Assembly (NCBI GenBank): GCA_035516965.1
Contig: DATIZR010000030.1
Coordinates: forward strand, 1 to 45,240
DNA length: 45,240 nt
Source of the DNA: Nitrospirota bacterium
GTDB taxonomy: Bacteria; Nitrospirota; UBA9217
Reading direction: 5' to 3'
Shown here: positions 27,635 to 35,396 of the stretch, piece by piece
Layout of the letters: each line of letters starts with the position of its first letter
How positions within the stretch are numbered: position 1 is the stretch's first letter
Notes under the pieces: model-generated
What the model was told of the DNA's origin: nothing
What the model saw: the letters and a program-made list of their open reading frames with translations, nothing else
Databases searched by the model: none
Program-made: the position numbers and the translations under genes

Positions 27635-30600
27635 ATGTCAGGGTCTCTAAAAAAGAACCAGAAAATAAGATATCATGGACTTGCACCATTAATTCTTATC
27701 TTGTTTTTGTTGACTTGTTATGCGTCTCCTCTCTTTGCAGACGAGATTATTGATAGGTACGAAGAAACCAGTTGCTCTGACGGTTCATCAGACGGCAGCG
27801 GCAAAAGCATGGCAGGAAAGCCCGTAAATCTTTTTACCGGGTCCGAAACAATGACAAAGACCGATCTTTCCGTCGGCAACCTCTACCCCATAACCATCCA
27901 GCGTCAGTATAACAGCACATCGGCCTATGACAGTTCGCTTGGTTATGGTTGGTCCCTGAATTACGACAAGAGGATCTACACCTATCCCGACAACTCGGTC
28001 ATTGTGCGTAAGGATTGCGGACGGAAATTGCGGTTCATCCGGAGTGGCTCGGGTTTTACTTCACCATCTGGGGAATATGGTTCTATCGTTCAGAATATAG
28101 ATGGTACGTACACCTATACCGATATTAACGGATCAAGGGAAATTTACGATTTGCACGGCAGGATCGCATATGTTGTGAGCCCAAAAGGCAACTCCCTTGT
28201 CTTTACTTACGGGTCCGACGTTCGCGGCCCCATGACAGGCCTCTCCCTCTTCAACCTGGACCAGACGAATCCTCAAATCGTATCCTATGACTACCGGCTG
28301 AGTATGATCGAGGAACGAGACAGTACGAGTAATCCCACCGGCAACAGGGTCTCGTTTTCCTATGATCCGTCCACAGGAAGATTGAACGGCCTCTGGGATA
28401 ATACCGGCCGTTCCGTTATCTACACCCACGACACTATCGGCAACCTGAACGGGATCAGCGGTCCTTCAACAGTCGCCACTTACGGCTACAACAGCCCGGT
28501 CAACCGGCACAGTCTTACCGACATTGACGAAGGCCAGGGTACTTACATCAATGCCTACGACAATCAAGGACGGGTCACTAAACAAACACACGGCACAGGC
28601 GTGATCGATATCGCGTACTGGCCGAATCGGACGGTCAACATTACCACTACGGTGACGGGCCCCGATGGAACAACCCTTAATACCCAGACCCGGACGGTGG
28701 AATTCAGCGGCTTGGGAATGGTGAACAAAAATACCGATACTTTTGGCAACGTTACCAACTACATTCGGGATTCGCAATCATCCAAGCTTCTTCGCGAAGA
28801 ATACTGGGAGAATACGGGAACGGTCGATTCCCCGAACCTCGTGCTCAGAACCGCAAATAACTACACTTATGACAGCAAGGGCAACATGCTGACCAAGACC
28901 GAGGCTCAGGGCACGCCGCAGGAAAGGACCACAACGTACACATACCATCCCACGTTCAACGGTGTACTGACAACGACCGTCAAAAGCGTAGTAGATCCCA
29001 ACCAGAACAAGGTTACGACCAATACTTACGATGACACGACTGGCAATCTCCTCACAACCAACGAGGCCGGACTTCTGGGAGACGGGACGCCCTATTCTTA
29101 CACAACAGCATATACGTACGATTCAAACGGTCGCTTGGCGACCATCGACGGGCCGCGAACCGACGTCCAGGACATAACGAACTATTACTATGATTCGAGT
29201 ACCGGATACCTCACCAGCATGACCCAGCCCCTCGCGGGAACGACCACCTACGCCAACTTTGACGCCCTCGGCGAACCGCAGACCGTAACCGACCCGAACG
29301 GAAACAGCACGACCTATACCTATGACACAATGGGCAGAGTGCTGACCGTCAAAGCGCCGGGAGATACGAGCGCAACGCAGTATTTCTATACATCCGGCGG
29401 ATGCCCATCCTGCGGCGCGAGCAGAATTGACCATATAACGCTGCCTGAAGGGAACACGATTAATTATCACTACGATGATGGTTTAGGCAACCTCACTTCG
29501 ATCAGTGACAGCCTCGGCAACAGCATCAACTATACCTACGACTCGGAAGGGAACAAGCTGAAGGAAGACATTAGAGATTCGAGTGGAAGCCTCCAGAAGA
29601 CGCTCAGTTATCAGTACGATGTGTTCAATCGTCTTGCCCAGATCATAAACCCCGATTCTACCTTCACTCAGATTGGATATGACTCTAGGGGCAATCGCGC
29701 TAGTACGCTGAACCCAAATGGGAACAGCACGTCCTATCAATACGACGCTTTAAACAGACTCACTACCGTGATCCAGCCCGGCAGCGTCACGACGTCCTAT
29801 AGCTACAACTCGAACAACAATTTAACCTCTGTAACCGACGCCAATAACAATGCAACAACCTACAAGTACGACGACCAAGGAAGGGTTTATCAGGTCATTT
29901 CGCCGGATACCGGGAATACAACTTACCAATATGACCCTGCAGGAAATCTAACGAGGAAAACCGATGCGAAGGGTATCTCCATCGCCTACATATACGACGC
30001 AGCGAATCGGCTGACAAAGATCGACTTCCAGACAGATACCGACATCATTTATGTCTACGATACGTGCCTGAACGGCAAGGGCAGGCTGTGCTCAATGTCA
30101 GATGCCTCAGGTACGACTACCTACGTGTACTCACCCAAAGGACAAGTTAATAAAGAAACGAAGACAATCGATAGCATTCAGCACGTCACTCAATATACTT
30201 ACGATCAGAACGGCAACGTTAAGACCATGACCTATCCCTCCGGCAAGGTGATCACATACAACTACACGAACGATAATGCAGTGAGTGTCCTGAACGGCGT
30301 GACCAATCTCGCAACGAACATCAACTACAAACCTTTCGGCGGGATGAGTTCGATCACGTATGGAAATGGATTGGCTGGCAGCATCGGCTATGACAATCAC
30401 TACCGTATCGTTTCCATGGCTACCGGGACCCTCCAAAATCTGATCTATGCCGACGACGCAAACGGGAACATCACCGGCGTAACGAACAACCTCGATGCGA
30501 CAAAGAATAAGACATTTACGTATGATGCCCTTGATCGTCTTGCGAGCGCTAATGGCTCATGGGGCGCACTCGGCTGGACCTATGACGGGGTAGGGAACAG

Positions 30601-31645
30601 GCAGGCCGAAAATTCGAGTAGCTATGCCTATGCAGCGAATACGAATAAATTGACTGATGCCAATGCAATTTCCTTCGGATACGATAGTAATGGGAATACG
30701 ACAACCGAAGGCTCGAAACAATACATTTACAATCAGAATCAAAGGTTGATCCAGGTAAACAATGGCGGCACAACTGCTTATTACACTTACAACGGCAATG
30801 GCCAGCGGGTGAAGAAGATCGTGAACGGAACAACGACCATCTTCCATTACAATCAAAACGGCCAGATCATCGCAGAATCAAATAGCTCTGGAACTATTAC
30901 CGCGGAATATGTATACTTGAATGGTCAGCCGCTCGCGAAGATCGGAGGAGTAAACACTTACTATTACCACAACGATCATCTCGGGGCCCCGAACAAGATG
31001 ACGGACAGTTCTGGAACCGTCGTATGGTCTGCAGACTACAAACCCTTCGGTGAAGCGACTGTCACCGTATCAACAATCACGAACAACCTGAGATTTCCGG
31101 GGCAGTATTTCGATACGGAGACTGGGAATCACTACAATTACTTCAGAGATTACAACCCTTCTCTTGGCAGATATATCCAAGCTGATCCAATTGGCATAAG
31201 GAAAGGGGAAAATCATATATATGCCTATGCTAGCAGCAGTCCTCTCAGGCGAGTTGATCCTCAAGGGCTGCTAAGTACAGTTGAAACTGCATTTTATAAG
31301 GCGCTGGCCGCGGGGAGTTTGGCTGAAGCTGCCATGATACTTGAGGAAGCAGGAAGTTGTATTAACGCTGAAACTAGAGCAGCGATGTCAGAAGCGCTCG
31401 CACTGGCTAACAAACTTCATCATATATTTGATAATGTAGATCATAATTTAGACCCCCTTATTAACATATTCGGCAGTGAATCACAAGCATACTCAGCGAT
31501 TGTAGAGGCGACTACAAATGTCATTAACGAATTACATCTTACTGGTATCTTTGAAGTTGTGGTAAATGTCGGCGGACAGAACGTTACAGTGCGTGGAAAT
31601 GTTGTCAATGGCGTTGCACAAATTGGAACGGCATTTATAAAGTAA
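27635..31645 (+). CDS. RHS-repeat polymorphic-toxin-type protein
   Basis: About 1336 residues. A signal peptide (HGLAPLILILFLLTCYASPLFADE) is followed by the DUF6531-type start (GKPVNLFTGSETMTKTDL) and a long array of RHS/YD repeats (for example YDSEGNKLKE, YDALNRLTTVIQPG), which form a hollow shell round the C-terminal payload. The RHS core ends at YFRDYNPSLGRYIQADPIGI and VDPQGL (near residue 1208). The last roughly 128 residues are unlike the core and visibly AT-richer, containing HHIFDNVDHNLDPLINIFGS and VVVNVGGQNVTVRG: a variable tip, probably a toxin, with histidines that could be catalytic. The family of the tip is not recognised. The ATG at 27635 follows gggggag; a GTG at 27599 is an alternative. 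The immunity candidate follows 16 bases later. Confidence 0.88.
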   Translation: MSGSLKKNQKIRYHGLAPLILILFLLTCYASPLFADEIIDRYEETSCSDGSSDGSGKSMAGKPVNLFTGSETMTKTDLSVGNLYPITIQRQYNSTSAYDSSLGYGWSLNYDKRIYTYPDNSVIVRKDCGRKLRFIRSGSGFTSPSGEYGSIVQNIDGTYTYTDINGSREIYDLHGRIAYVVSPKGNSLVFTYGSDVRGPMTGLSLFNLDQTNPQIVSYDYRLSMIEERDSTSNPTGNRVSFSYDPSTGRLNGLWDNTGRSVIYTHDTIGNLNGISGPSTVATYGYNSPVNRHSLTDIDEGQGTYINAYDNQGRVTKQTHGTGVIDIAYWPNRTVNITTTVTGPDGTTLNTQTRTVEFSGLGMVNKNTDTFGNVTNYIRDSQSSKLLREEYWENTGTVDSPNLVLRTANNYTYDSKGNMLTKTEAQGTPQERTTTYTYHPTFNGVLTTTVKSVVDPNQNKVTTNTYDDTTGNLLTTNEAGLLGDGTPYSYTTAYTYDSNGRLATIDGPRTDVQDITNYYYDSSTGYLTSMTQPLAGTTTYANFDALGEPQTVTDPNGNSTTYTYDTMGRVLTVKAPGDTSATQYFYTSGGCPSCGASRIDHITLPEGNTINYHYDDGLGNLTSISDSLGNSINYTYDSEGNKLKEDIRDSSGSLQKTLSYQYDVFNRLAQIINPDSTFTQIGYDSRGNRASTLNPNGNSTSYQYDALNRLTTVIQPGSVTTSYSYNSNNNLTSVTDANNNATTYKYDDQGRVYQVISPDTGNTTYQYDPAGNLTRKTDAKGISIAYIYDAANRLTKIDFQTDTDIIYVYDTCLNGKGRLCSMSDASGTTTYVYSPKGQVNKETKTIDSIQHVTQYTYDQNGNVKTMTYPSGKVITYNYTNDNAVSVLNGVTNLATNINYKPFGGMSSITYGNGLAGSIGYDNHYRIVSMATGTLQNLIYADDANGNITGVTNNLDATKNKTFTYDALDRLASANGSWGALGWTYDGVGNRQAENSSSYAYAANTNKLTDANAISFGYDSNGNTTTEGSKQYIYNQNQRLIQVNNGGTTAYYTYNGNGQRVKKIVNGTTTIFHYNQNGQIIAESNSSGTITAEYVYLNGQPLAKIGGVNTYYYHNDHLGAPNKMTDSSGTVVWSADYKPFGEATVTVSTITNNLRFPGQYFDTETGNHYNYFRDYNPSLGRYIQADPIGIRKGENHIYAYASSSPLRRVDPQGLLSTVETAFYKALAAGSLAEAAMILEEAGSCINAETRAAMSEALALANKLHHIFDNVDHNLDPLINIFGSESQAYSAIVEATTNVINELHLTGIFEVVVNVGGQNVTVRGNVVNGVAQIGTAFIK

Positions 31646-31661
31646 GCCAAGAGGTTAAAAA

Positions 31662-32042
31662 ATGGATAAAGAGATGAGCTCACTTGAAAAAGATGTAATG
31701 CTCCATCTTCTAGCAGGCAAAAATAATACATTATCCGTGCTAAGGCAACAATATTTGTCTGCGGTTGTCAAATCAAAAGAATATACAGGTGCTGGTTTTT
31801 TTATATACTTTACTATACCTAAAGACGCTCCAAAGCTTTCAAGCGAACAATCATTTGATATTGGTGATGTGGCTGCCCGTATAGATGGACTTCAGAATGG
31901 TGCAGGTTTTATTTTGTATATTAATAAAGGTACGATACGAATGCTTGAAGGGTATACCTTTGGCGAAGAGATATGGCCAAAATCAGTTGAACATTATGAG
32001 CTCTATTACACTACTAACGGAAAACGAAATTTACCCTTTTAA
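31662..32042 (+). CDS. Presumed immunity protein of the RHS toxin tip
   Basis: A 126-residue cytosolic protein with no signal peptide: EKDVMLHLLAGKNNTLSVLRQQYLSAVV, then EYTGAGFFIYFTIP, DIGDVAARIDGLQNGAGFILYINKGTIRMLEGYTFGEEIWP and a C-terminal YELYY. Proteins of this shape ('LL-G-x-x-x-L--LR-Q ... TG-GFF--F--P ... MLEGYT') are common orphan-looking genes next to toxin and RHS loci. The family function is not known to me with certainty. Position directly after the RHS gene and the low GC content support an immunity role (inference). Confidence 0.65.
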   Translation: MDKEMSSLEKDVMLHLLAGKNNTLSVLRQQYLSAVVKSKEYTGAGFFIYFTIPKDAPKLSSEQSFDIGDVAARIDGLQNGAGFILYINKGTIRMLEGYTFGEEIWPKSVEHYELYYTTNGKRNLPF

Positions 32043-32048
32043 AAAGAT

Positions 32049-32156
32049 CTAGAGACTTTGTTTCCTTGTCTTATTCGCCTTCTCACTTCCGAGGAAGTCA
32101 TCGAGAATCTGCACCATCTGCGTGCGCTTCGGCGGTAGGAGTTTTATTCGCCACAC
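32049..32156 (-). pseudogene. Short coding-like remnant on the minus strand
   Basis: Reading the minus strand gives 35 residues (LLPPKRTQMVQILDDFLGSE and a basic tail KANKTRKQ) before a TAG. A stop lies two codons upstream of the only GTG, so no longer frame exists. It looks like the end of a former gene rather than a working one. Family unknown. Confidence 0.2.
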
Positions 32157-32216
32157 TCTAGGGCATGCTGAAACTGAAGACCCGTAGGTGTCAAACGGTC
32201 TAAAGGAGTAAATTTC

Positions 32217-33068
32217 ATGGATACTAAGAAAATTCTATCGTCTATATTTATTCTGACTGCTTTTCTGTTTCAGCTCGTGCACCCCTGCTATGCCGATGTC
32301 GAATGGAACATAAAAAAGCAGCTCAGTCTCGATGCCGCCCCCATTGATGTTGCTTCCTCACCGGACGGCCAATGGATATACGTCCTTGCTTCGGGAGAGA
32401 TCCTCGTCTATTCCGTGCCGGAAGATAAAATCGTCAATCGTATTCCCGTGGATAAATCATTCGACAGGATAGCGCATTCCGCGCCGGACAACACGCTCAT
32501 CGTCACGAGTTCTTCGGGAAAGACCCTCAAGCTTATCCAGTTGGACGTTGTTTACAAGTTCGACCTTGCAGGCCTTCCCTTCAAAGGCCCGGAGAAGGCC
32601 CCGGTCACGATCGCTGTGTTCAGCGACTACCAATGACCCTATTGCGCCCGGCTTGAGCCGGCACTCCAGCAGTTGCTGGAGAAATACCCCAGAGACGTCA
32701 AGCTCGTGTTCAAGAACTTACCGCTACCCATGCATCAGTTCGCAAGGAAAGCTTCCCTTGCCGCCCTGGCCGCGAACCGTCAGGGGAAATTCTGGGAATA
32801 TCACCAAAAATTGTTTGAGGCAGGTTCGTCCCTGAGCGATGCGAAGATGCAGGATATCGCCAAAGAACTGGGTCTCGACCTTGAGAAGTTCAACAAGGAT
32901 CTAAAAGACCCGGCCATCGAAAATATCATTAACCGGGATATAAAAGATGGCAGCCAGGCAGACGTGCGCGGAACGCCCACGATGTTCATGAACGGAAAGC
33001 TTGTTAAAATTCGCTCTCTCGAAGGTTTTCAGCAAATTGTCGATGCGGAGCTGAAGAAAAAGAAATAG
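32217..33068 (+). CDS. Selenocysteine DsbA-like thiol oxidoreductase, copy 1 (UGA read through)
   Basis: An exported thioredoxin-fold oxidoreductase of 283 residues, if the in-frame TGA at 32634-32636 is read as selenocysteine. Signal peptide: ILSSIFILTAFLFQLVHPCYA. Residues 25-125 look like a short beta-propeller-like module (DVASSPDGQWIYVLASGEILVYSVPEDKIVNRI). The DsbA-like domain follows: FSDYQ-U140-P-Y-C143, where relatives have FSDYQCPYC, so Sec replaces the first active-site cysteine. Then come the helical insertion (LPMHQFARKASLAALAANRQGKFWEYHQKLF) and the cis-proline loop RGTPTMF (Pro254). Frame and homology continue unbroken past the TGA, and a second copy at 35397 keeps the same TGA. 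Ribosome site taaaggag is 8 bases before the ATG. A standard gene caller would report two fragments, 32217-32636 and 32673-33068. Confidence 0.88.
32637..32681 (+). promoter_or_regulatory. Candidate bacterial SECIS hairpins after the UGA (copy 1)
   Basis: Two hairpins follow the UGA. Hairpin 1 is ccggc-ttga-gccgg (32648-32661), its loop 16 bases after the UGA. Hairpin 2 is ctccagc-agtt-gctggag (32664-32681), its loop 34 bases after the UGA and containing GU as SelB-bound loops do. Both distances fall in the range used by bacterial SECIS elements. Which one binds SelB cannot be decided by eye. Confidence 0.55.
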
Positions 33069-33103
33069 AATATGGCGTCCGAAGTTTTAGCTCAGGGGAC
33101 CGT

Positions 33104-34131
33104 ATTGGGTCAGGCTTAGATAATTAGTTATTGGCGCCGCCCTCCTCTTCTGATAATCTCTGTTCATGCCACGGAAGCCCCGGATAGAATTCGAAGGCGC
33201 GTTTTACCATGTCATCACCCGCGGCAACCAGAGACAGAAGATATTCAAATCTCTCGCCGATTACCAGAAATACCTTCAACTGCTCACCATCTACAAGAAC
33301 CGCTATCACTGCTCTATCTATGCCTATATCCTCATGGGCAACCACGTCCACATCCTGATCGAAACGAAGGACACGCCGCTTTCGAAGGTCTTCCAGGGGA
33401 TCAACCAGAGCTATACCGTGTATTTCAATAAGAAGTATCATACCGTCGGCCACCTCTTTCAAGGCAGGTATAAAGCCGTGCTCTGTGACCGGGAGAACTA
33501 TCTCCTGGCACTTCTCAAGTACATCCATTATAACCCCGTCCGGGCCAAGATCGCAGAGACGCTTGCCGACCATCCCTGGAGCAGCCACCATGCTTACACC
33601 GGAAAGAGCAACCTGCTGGGTCTTGTCGACACGGAGCAGGTCCTTCGTCTGTTCTCGGAGAGGAAGGGAAGGGCGCGCAAACTGTATCGAGCGTTTATCG
33701 AGGAAGCAGGCGGACTCAAGAAAGACGAGGTGTATGCCACGATCGACCAGCGTGTCCAGGGAAGCGATGAATTTGCCGAAGAAGTGCTGAGAAAATACGA
33801 AAAGACACCGGTAAAACCGTGGAGAAAAGCGTACACGTTGGACCGGATAGCAGAAGGGGTCACGGAACTCTATGGGATAAGCCCACAGTTGCTTCGTTCT
33901 TCGGGAAGAACGAGACCGTTGTCGTCTGGTCGCTGTTTGTTCAGTCTCGCGGCAAAGGATCAGGGGTATAAGGGCGTCGAGATCGCAGTATACCTTGAGA
34001 AAGAGCCGCCGTCGATATCTGCATATGACCGGAAGCGGGACCTCTTCACCGGAGACCTGACGGCATTGCAGGGGCACCTCACGCGCGGGAATAAAAACTA
34101 ATAAACTTAGCCTGACCCCATTGGTGCTCCC
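33104..34131 (+). mobile_element. RAYT/REP-type element with imperfect inverted ends
   Basis: The transposase gene at 33166 is bordered by related sequences in opposite orientation: left 33104-33132 (attgggtcaggcttag...) and right 34093-34122 (...aacttagcctgacccc). Both contain 'cttag/ctaag-cctgaccc' and an 'actaat' word, as REP sequences flanking REP-associated transposases do. The right end is repeated as 31-bp units (see 34101-34162). The element begins about 10 bp after the end of the duplicated selenoprotein segment. Confidence 0.6.
33166..34101 (+). CDS. REP-associated tyrosine (Y1/HUH) transposase
   Basis: A 311-residue single-strand transposase of the RAYT/TnpA-REP type, related to IS200/IS605 TnpA. 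Start MPRKPRIEFEGAFYHVITRGNQRQKIF is diagnostic. The metal-binding HUH motif is GNHVHILIE (His60, His62); the nucleophile tyrosine lies in the YIHYNPVRAK segment (Tyr119 or Tyr122). LFQGRYKAVL lies between them. An extra C-terminal domain ends with a DnaA-like helix-turn-helix (GVEIAVYLEKEPPSISAYDRKRD). Such proteins act on REP hairpins and usually do not move themselves. The gene looks intact. Confidence 0.93.
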   Translation: MPRKPRIEFEGAFYHVITRGNQRQKIFKSLADYQKYLQLLTIYKNRYHCSIYAYILMGNHVHILIETKDTPLSKVFQGINQSYTVYFNKKYHTVGHLFQGRYKAVLCDRENYLLALLKYIHYNPVRAKIAETLADHPWSSHHAYTGKSNLLGLVDTEQVLRLFSERKGRARKLYRAFIEEAGGLKKDEVYATIDQRVQGSDEFAEEVLRKYEKTPVKPWRKAYTLDRIAEGVTELYGISPQLLRSSGRTRPLSSGRCLFSLAAKDQGYKGVEIAVYLEKEPPSISAYDRKRDLFTGDLTALQGHLTRGNKN

Positions 34132-34162
34132 ATAAACTTAGCCTGACCCCATTGGTGCTCCC
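34101..34162. repeat. Tandem 31-bp repeats at the right end of the RAYT element
   Basis: Two exact units of ataaacttagcctgacccca plus 11 bases (34101-34131 and 34132-34162); a third copy of the first 30 bases stands at 34460-34489 behind the transposase remnant. The unit contains the cttagcctgaccc word shared with the element's left end. Confidence 0.8.
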
Positions 34163-34460
34163 GGGCCCTGTGAAGCCATGGAAGAAGGAGCACACCCTGG
34201 ACCAGATCGCGGAAGGAGTCGCGAAACTCTATGAGTTACATTCGCAGGCGCTGCGTTCCCGGGAAAGGACCAGGTCATTATCGGCCGGACGGTGTCTCTT
34301 CACGCTTGCAGCAAAAGCGCATGGGTATAGAGGGATCGAGATTGCAGGATATCTGGATAAAGAGCCGCCGTCGATATCTGCATATGACCGGAAGCGGGAC
34401 CTCTTCACCGGAGACCTGACGGCATTGCAGGGGCACCTCACGCGCGGGAATAAAAACTAA
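34163..34460 (+). pseudogene. C-terminal remnant of a second RAYT transposase
   Basis: This stretch encodes only the last third of a RAYT protein (PVKPWKKEHTLDQIAEGVAKLYE onward), matching residues about 215-311 of the intact transposase. The catalytic HUH/Y1 domain is missing and no start is present. The first 200 bp differ at many positions from the intact gene, but the last 131 bp (34359-34489) are identical to 34000-34130, ending with the 30-bp repeat unit. It is probably a leftover of an older insertion whose tail was homogenised. Confidence 0.8.
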
Positions 34461-34618
34461 TAAACTTAGCCTGACCCCATTGGTGCTCCAGACTAAATGC
34501 ACGTCGCGTATCAACGTCCCGTATGTTCCCCCCAAAATCAAACCGCAAGACCTGAACACTCCCCGCCAGAGGCGCGTGTCTTGAGTCCTGCTTTTTTGTC
34601 CTGCATGCTATTTTGTGC

Positions 34619-34647
34619 TTGCTCCCAATTCGGGAGCCTAGTATAAT
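34619..34647 (+). promoter_or_regulatory. higBA promoter with an operator-like palindrome in the spacer
   Basis: TTGCTC (34619-34624), a 17-base spacer and a consensus TATAAT (34642-34647). The spacer carries an inverted repeat gctccc-aattc-gggagc (34621-34637), a likely HigA binding site. The expected start site, 34653-34655, falls on the GTG start codon of higB, so the message would be leaderless. Confidence 0.65.
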
Positions 34648-34652
34648 CTCTT

Positions 34653-34946
34653 GTGCGTATCATATCGCGAAAAACACTTCGTGAGTTCTGGGCGATACAT
34701 GCTGATGCCGAACAGCCGTTACAGGCATGGTACCATGACGTCAAACATGCCGACTGGCAGAGTCCGGCAGATATCAAGGCGGTTTATCGGAATGCCAGCT
34801 TTCTAGCCAAAAACAGGGTCGTATTCAACATCAAGGGGAATAAATACCGGCTCGTTACTGCCGTACAATATGACTTTGGCATAGTCTTTATCCGGTTTGT
34901 CCGTACGCATAAGGATTACGATACTATCGCTGCCGGAAGCATATAA
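34653..34946 (+). CDS. higB: HigB-type mRNA interferase toxin
   Basis: A 97-residue ribosome-dependent mRNA-cutting toxin. The family N-terminus RIISRKTLREFWAIHADAEQPLQAWY is complete from the GTG at 34653, so this start is right even though no ribosome site precedes it. Then VKHADWQSPADIKAVYRNASFLAKNRVVFNIKGNKYRLV and FIRFVRTHKDYDTI, the RelE-fold core and end. The toxin precedes the antitoxin, the usual HigBA order, with a 13-bp gap. Confidence 0.93.
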   Translation: MRIISRKTLREFWAIHADAEQPLQAWYHDVKHADWQSPADIKAVYRNASFLAKNRVVFNIKGNKYRLVTAVQYDFGIVFIRFVRTHKDYDTIAAGSI

Positions 34947-34959
34947 TGGTGAGGTACTC

Positions 34960-35337
34960 ATGGAAATCAAACCTATAAAAACAAAGAGAGACTACGAAGC
35001 CGCTCTGAAAGAAACCGAGCGCCTTTTTGATGCTAAGCCTGGCACCGCTGATGGCGATCGTCTCGAGGTCCTGACAGCGCTGATAAGTGTCTATGAAGAA
35101 AAGCATCATGCCGTCCCCCTTCCGAATCCCATCGATGCCATTCAGTATTACATGGAAAGCAGGGGACTGACGCGTCGCGACCTGGAAAAATTTCTCGGAA
35201 GCCGTGCGCGCGTTTCCGAAGTGCTCAACCGAAAGCGAGCGATCACGATGGAGATGATCCGTAATCTGCACAGAGGGTTGGGTATTCCGGCGGAAGTTTT
35301 GATTCAACCCTATCGCACAGTCAAGAAGGCGGCATGA
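34960..35337 (+). CDS. higA: HigA-type antitoxin (XRE helix-turn-helix)
   Basis: A 125-residue antitoxin that binds HigB and represses the higBA promoter. N-terminal MEIKPIKTKRDYEAALKETERLFDA and ADGDRLEVLTALISVYEEKHHAVPLPNPIDAIQYYME are family hallmarks; the helix-turn-helix is GLTRRDLEKFLGSRARVSEVLNRKRAITMEMIRNLHRGLGIPAEVLIQ. The ATG at 34960 follows gtgagg. It is 60 bp upstream of the second selenoprotein gene. Confidence 0.93.
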   Translation: MEIKPIKTKRDYEAALKETERLFDAKPGTADGDRLEVLTALISVYEEKHHAVPLPNPIDAIQYYMESRGLTRRDLEKFLGSRARVSEVLNRKRAITMEMIRNLHRGLGIPAEVLIQPYRTVKKAA

Positions 35338-35396
35338 AGAGGAGACATGAAAATATGAGCAGGTGGACGTGGTTCCTATCAAAAGGAGTGAATGCC

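Noticed and set aside
20000-31600. CRISPR array, because of many regular repeats
   Set aside because: The repeats are coding (RCC1, RHS and cysteine-rich modules) and are diverged in a codon-wise manner; there are no short identical repeats with unique spacers.
32634-32636. TGA as a simple nonsense mutation creating a pseudogene
   Set aside because: Two copies keep the same TGA at the active-site Cys position with intact frames on both sides and few amino-acid changes; a decaying gene would also show frameshifts.
33124-34077. 317-codon minus-strand frame under the transposase
   Set aside because: Antisense to the complete RAYT gene with its HUH and Tyr motifs.
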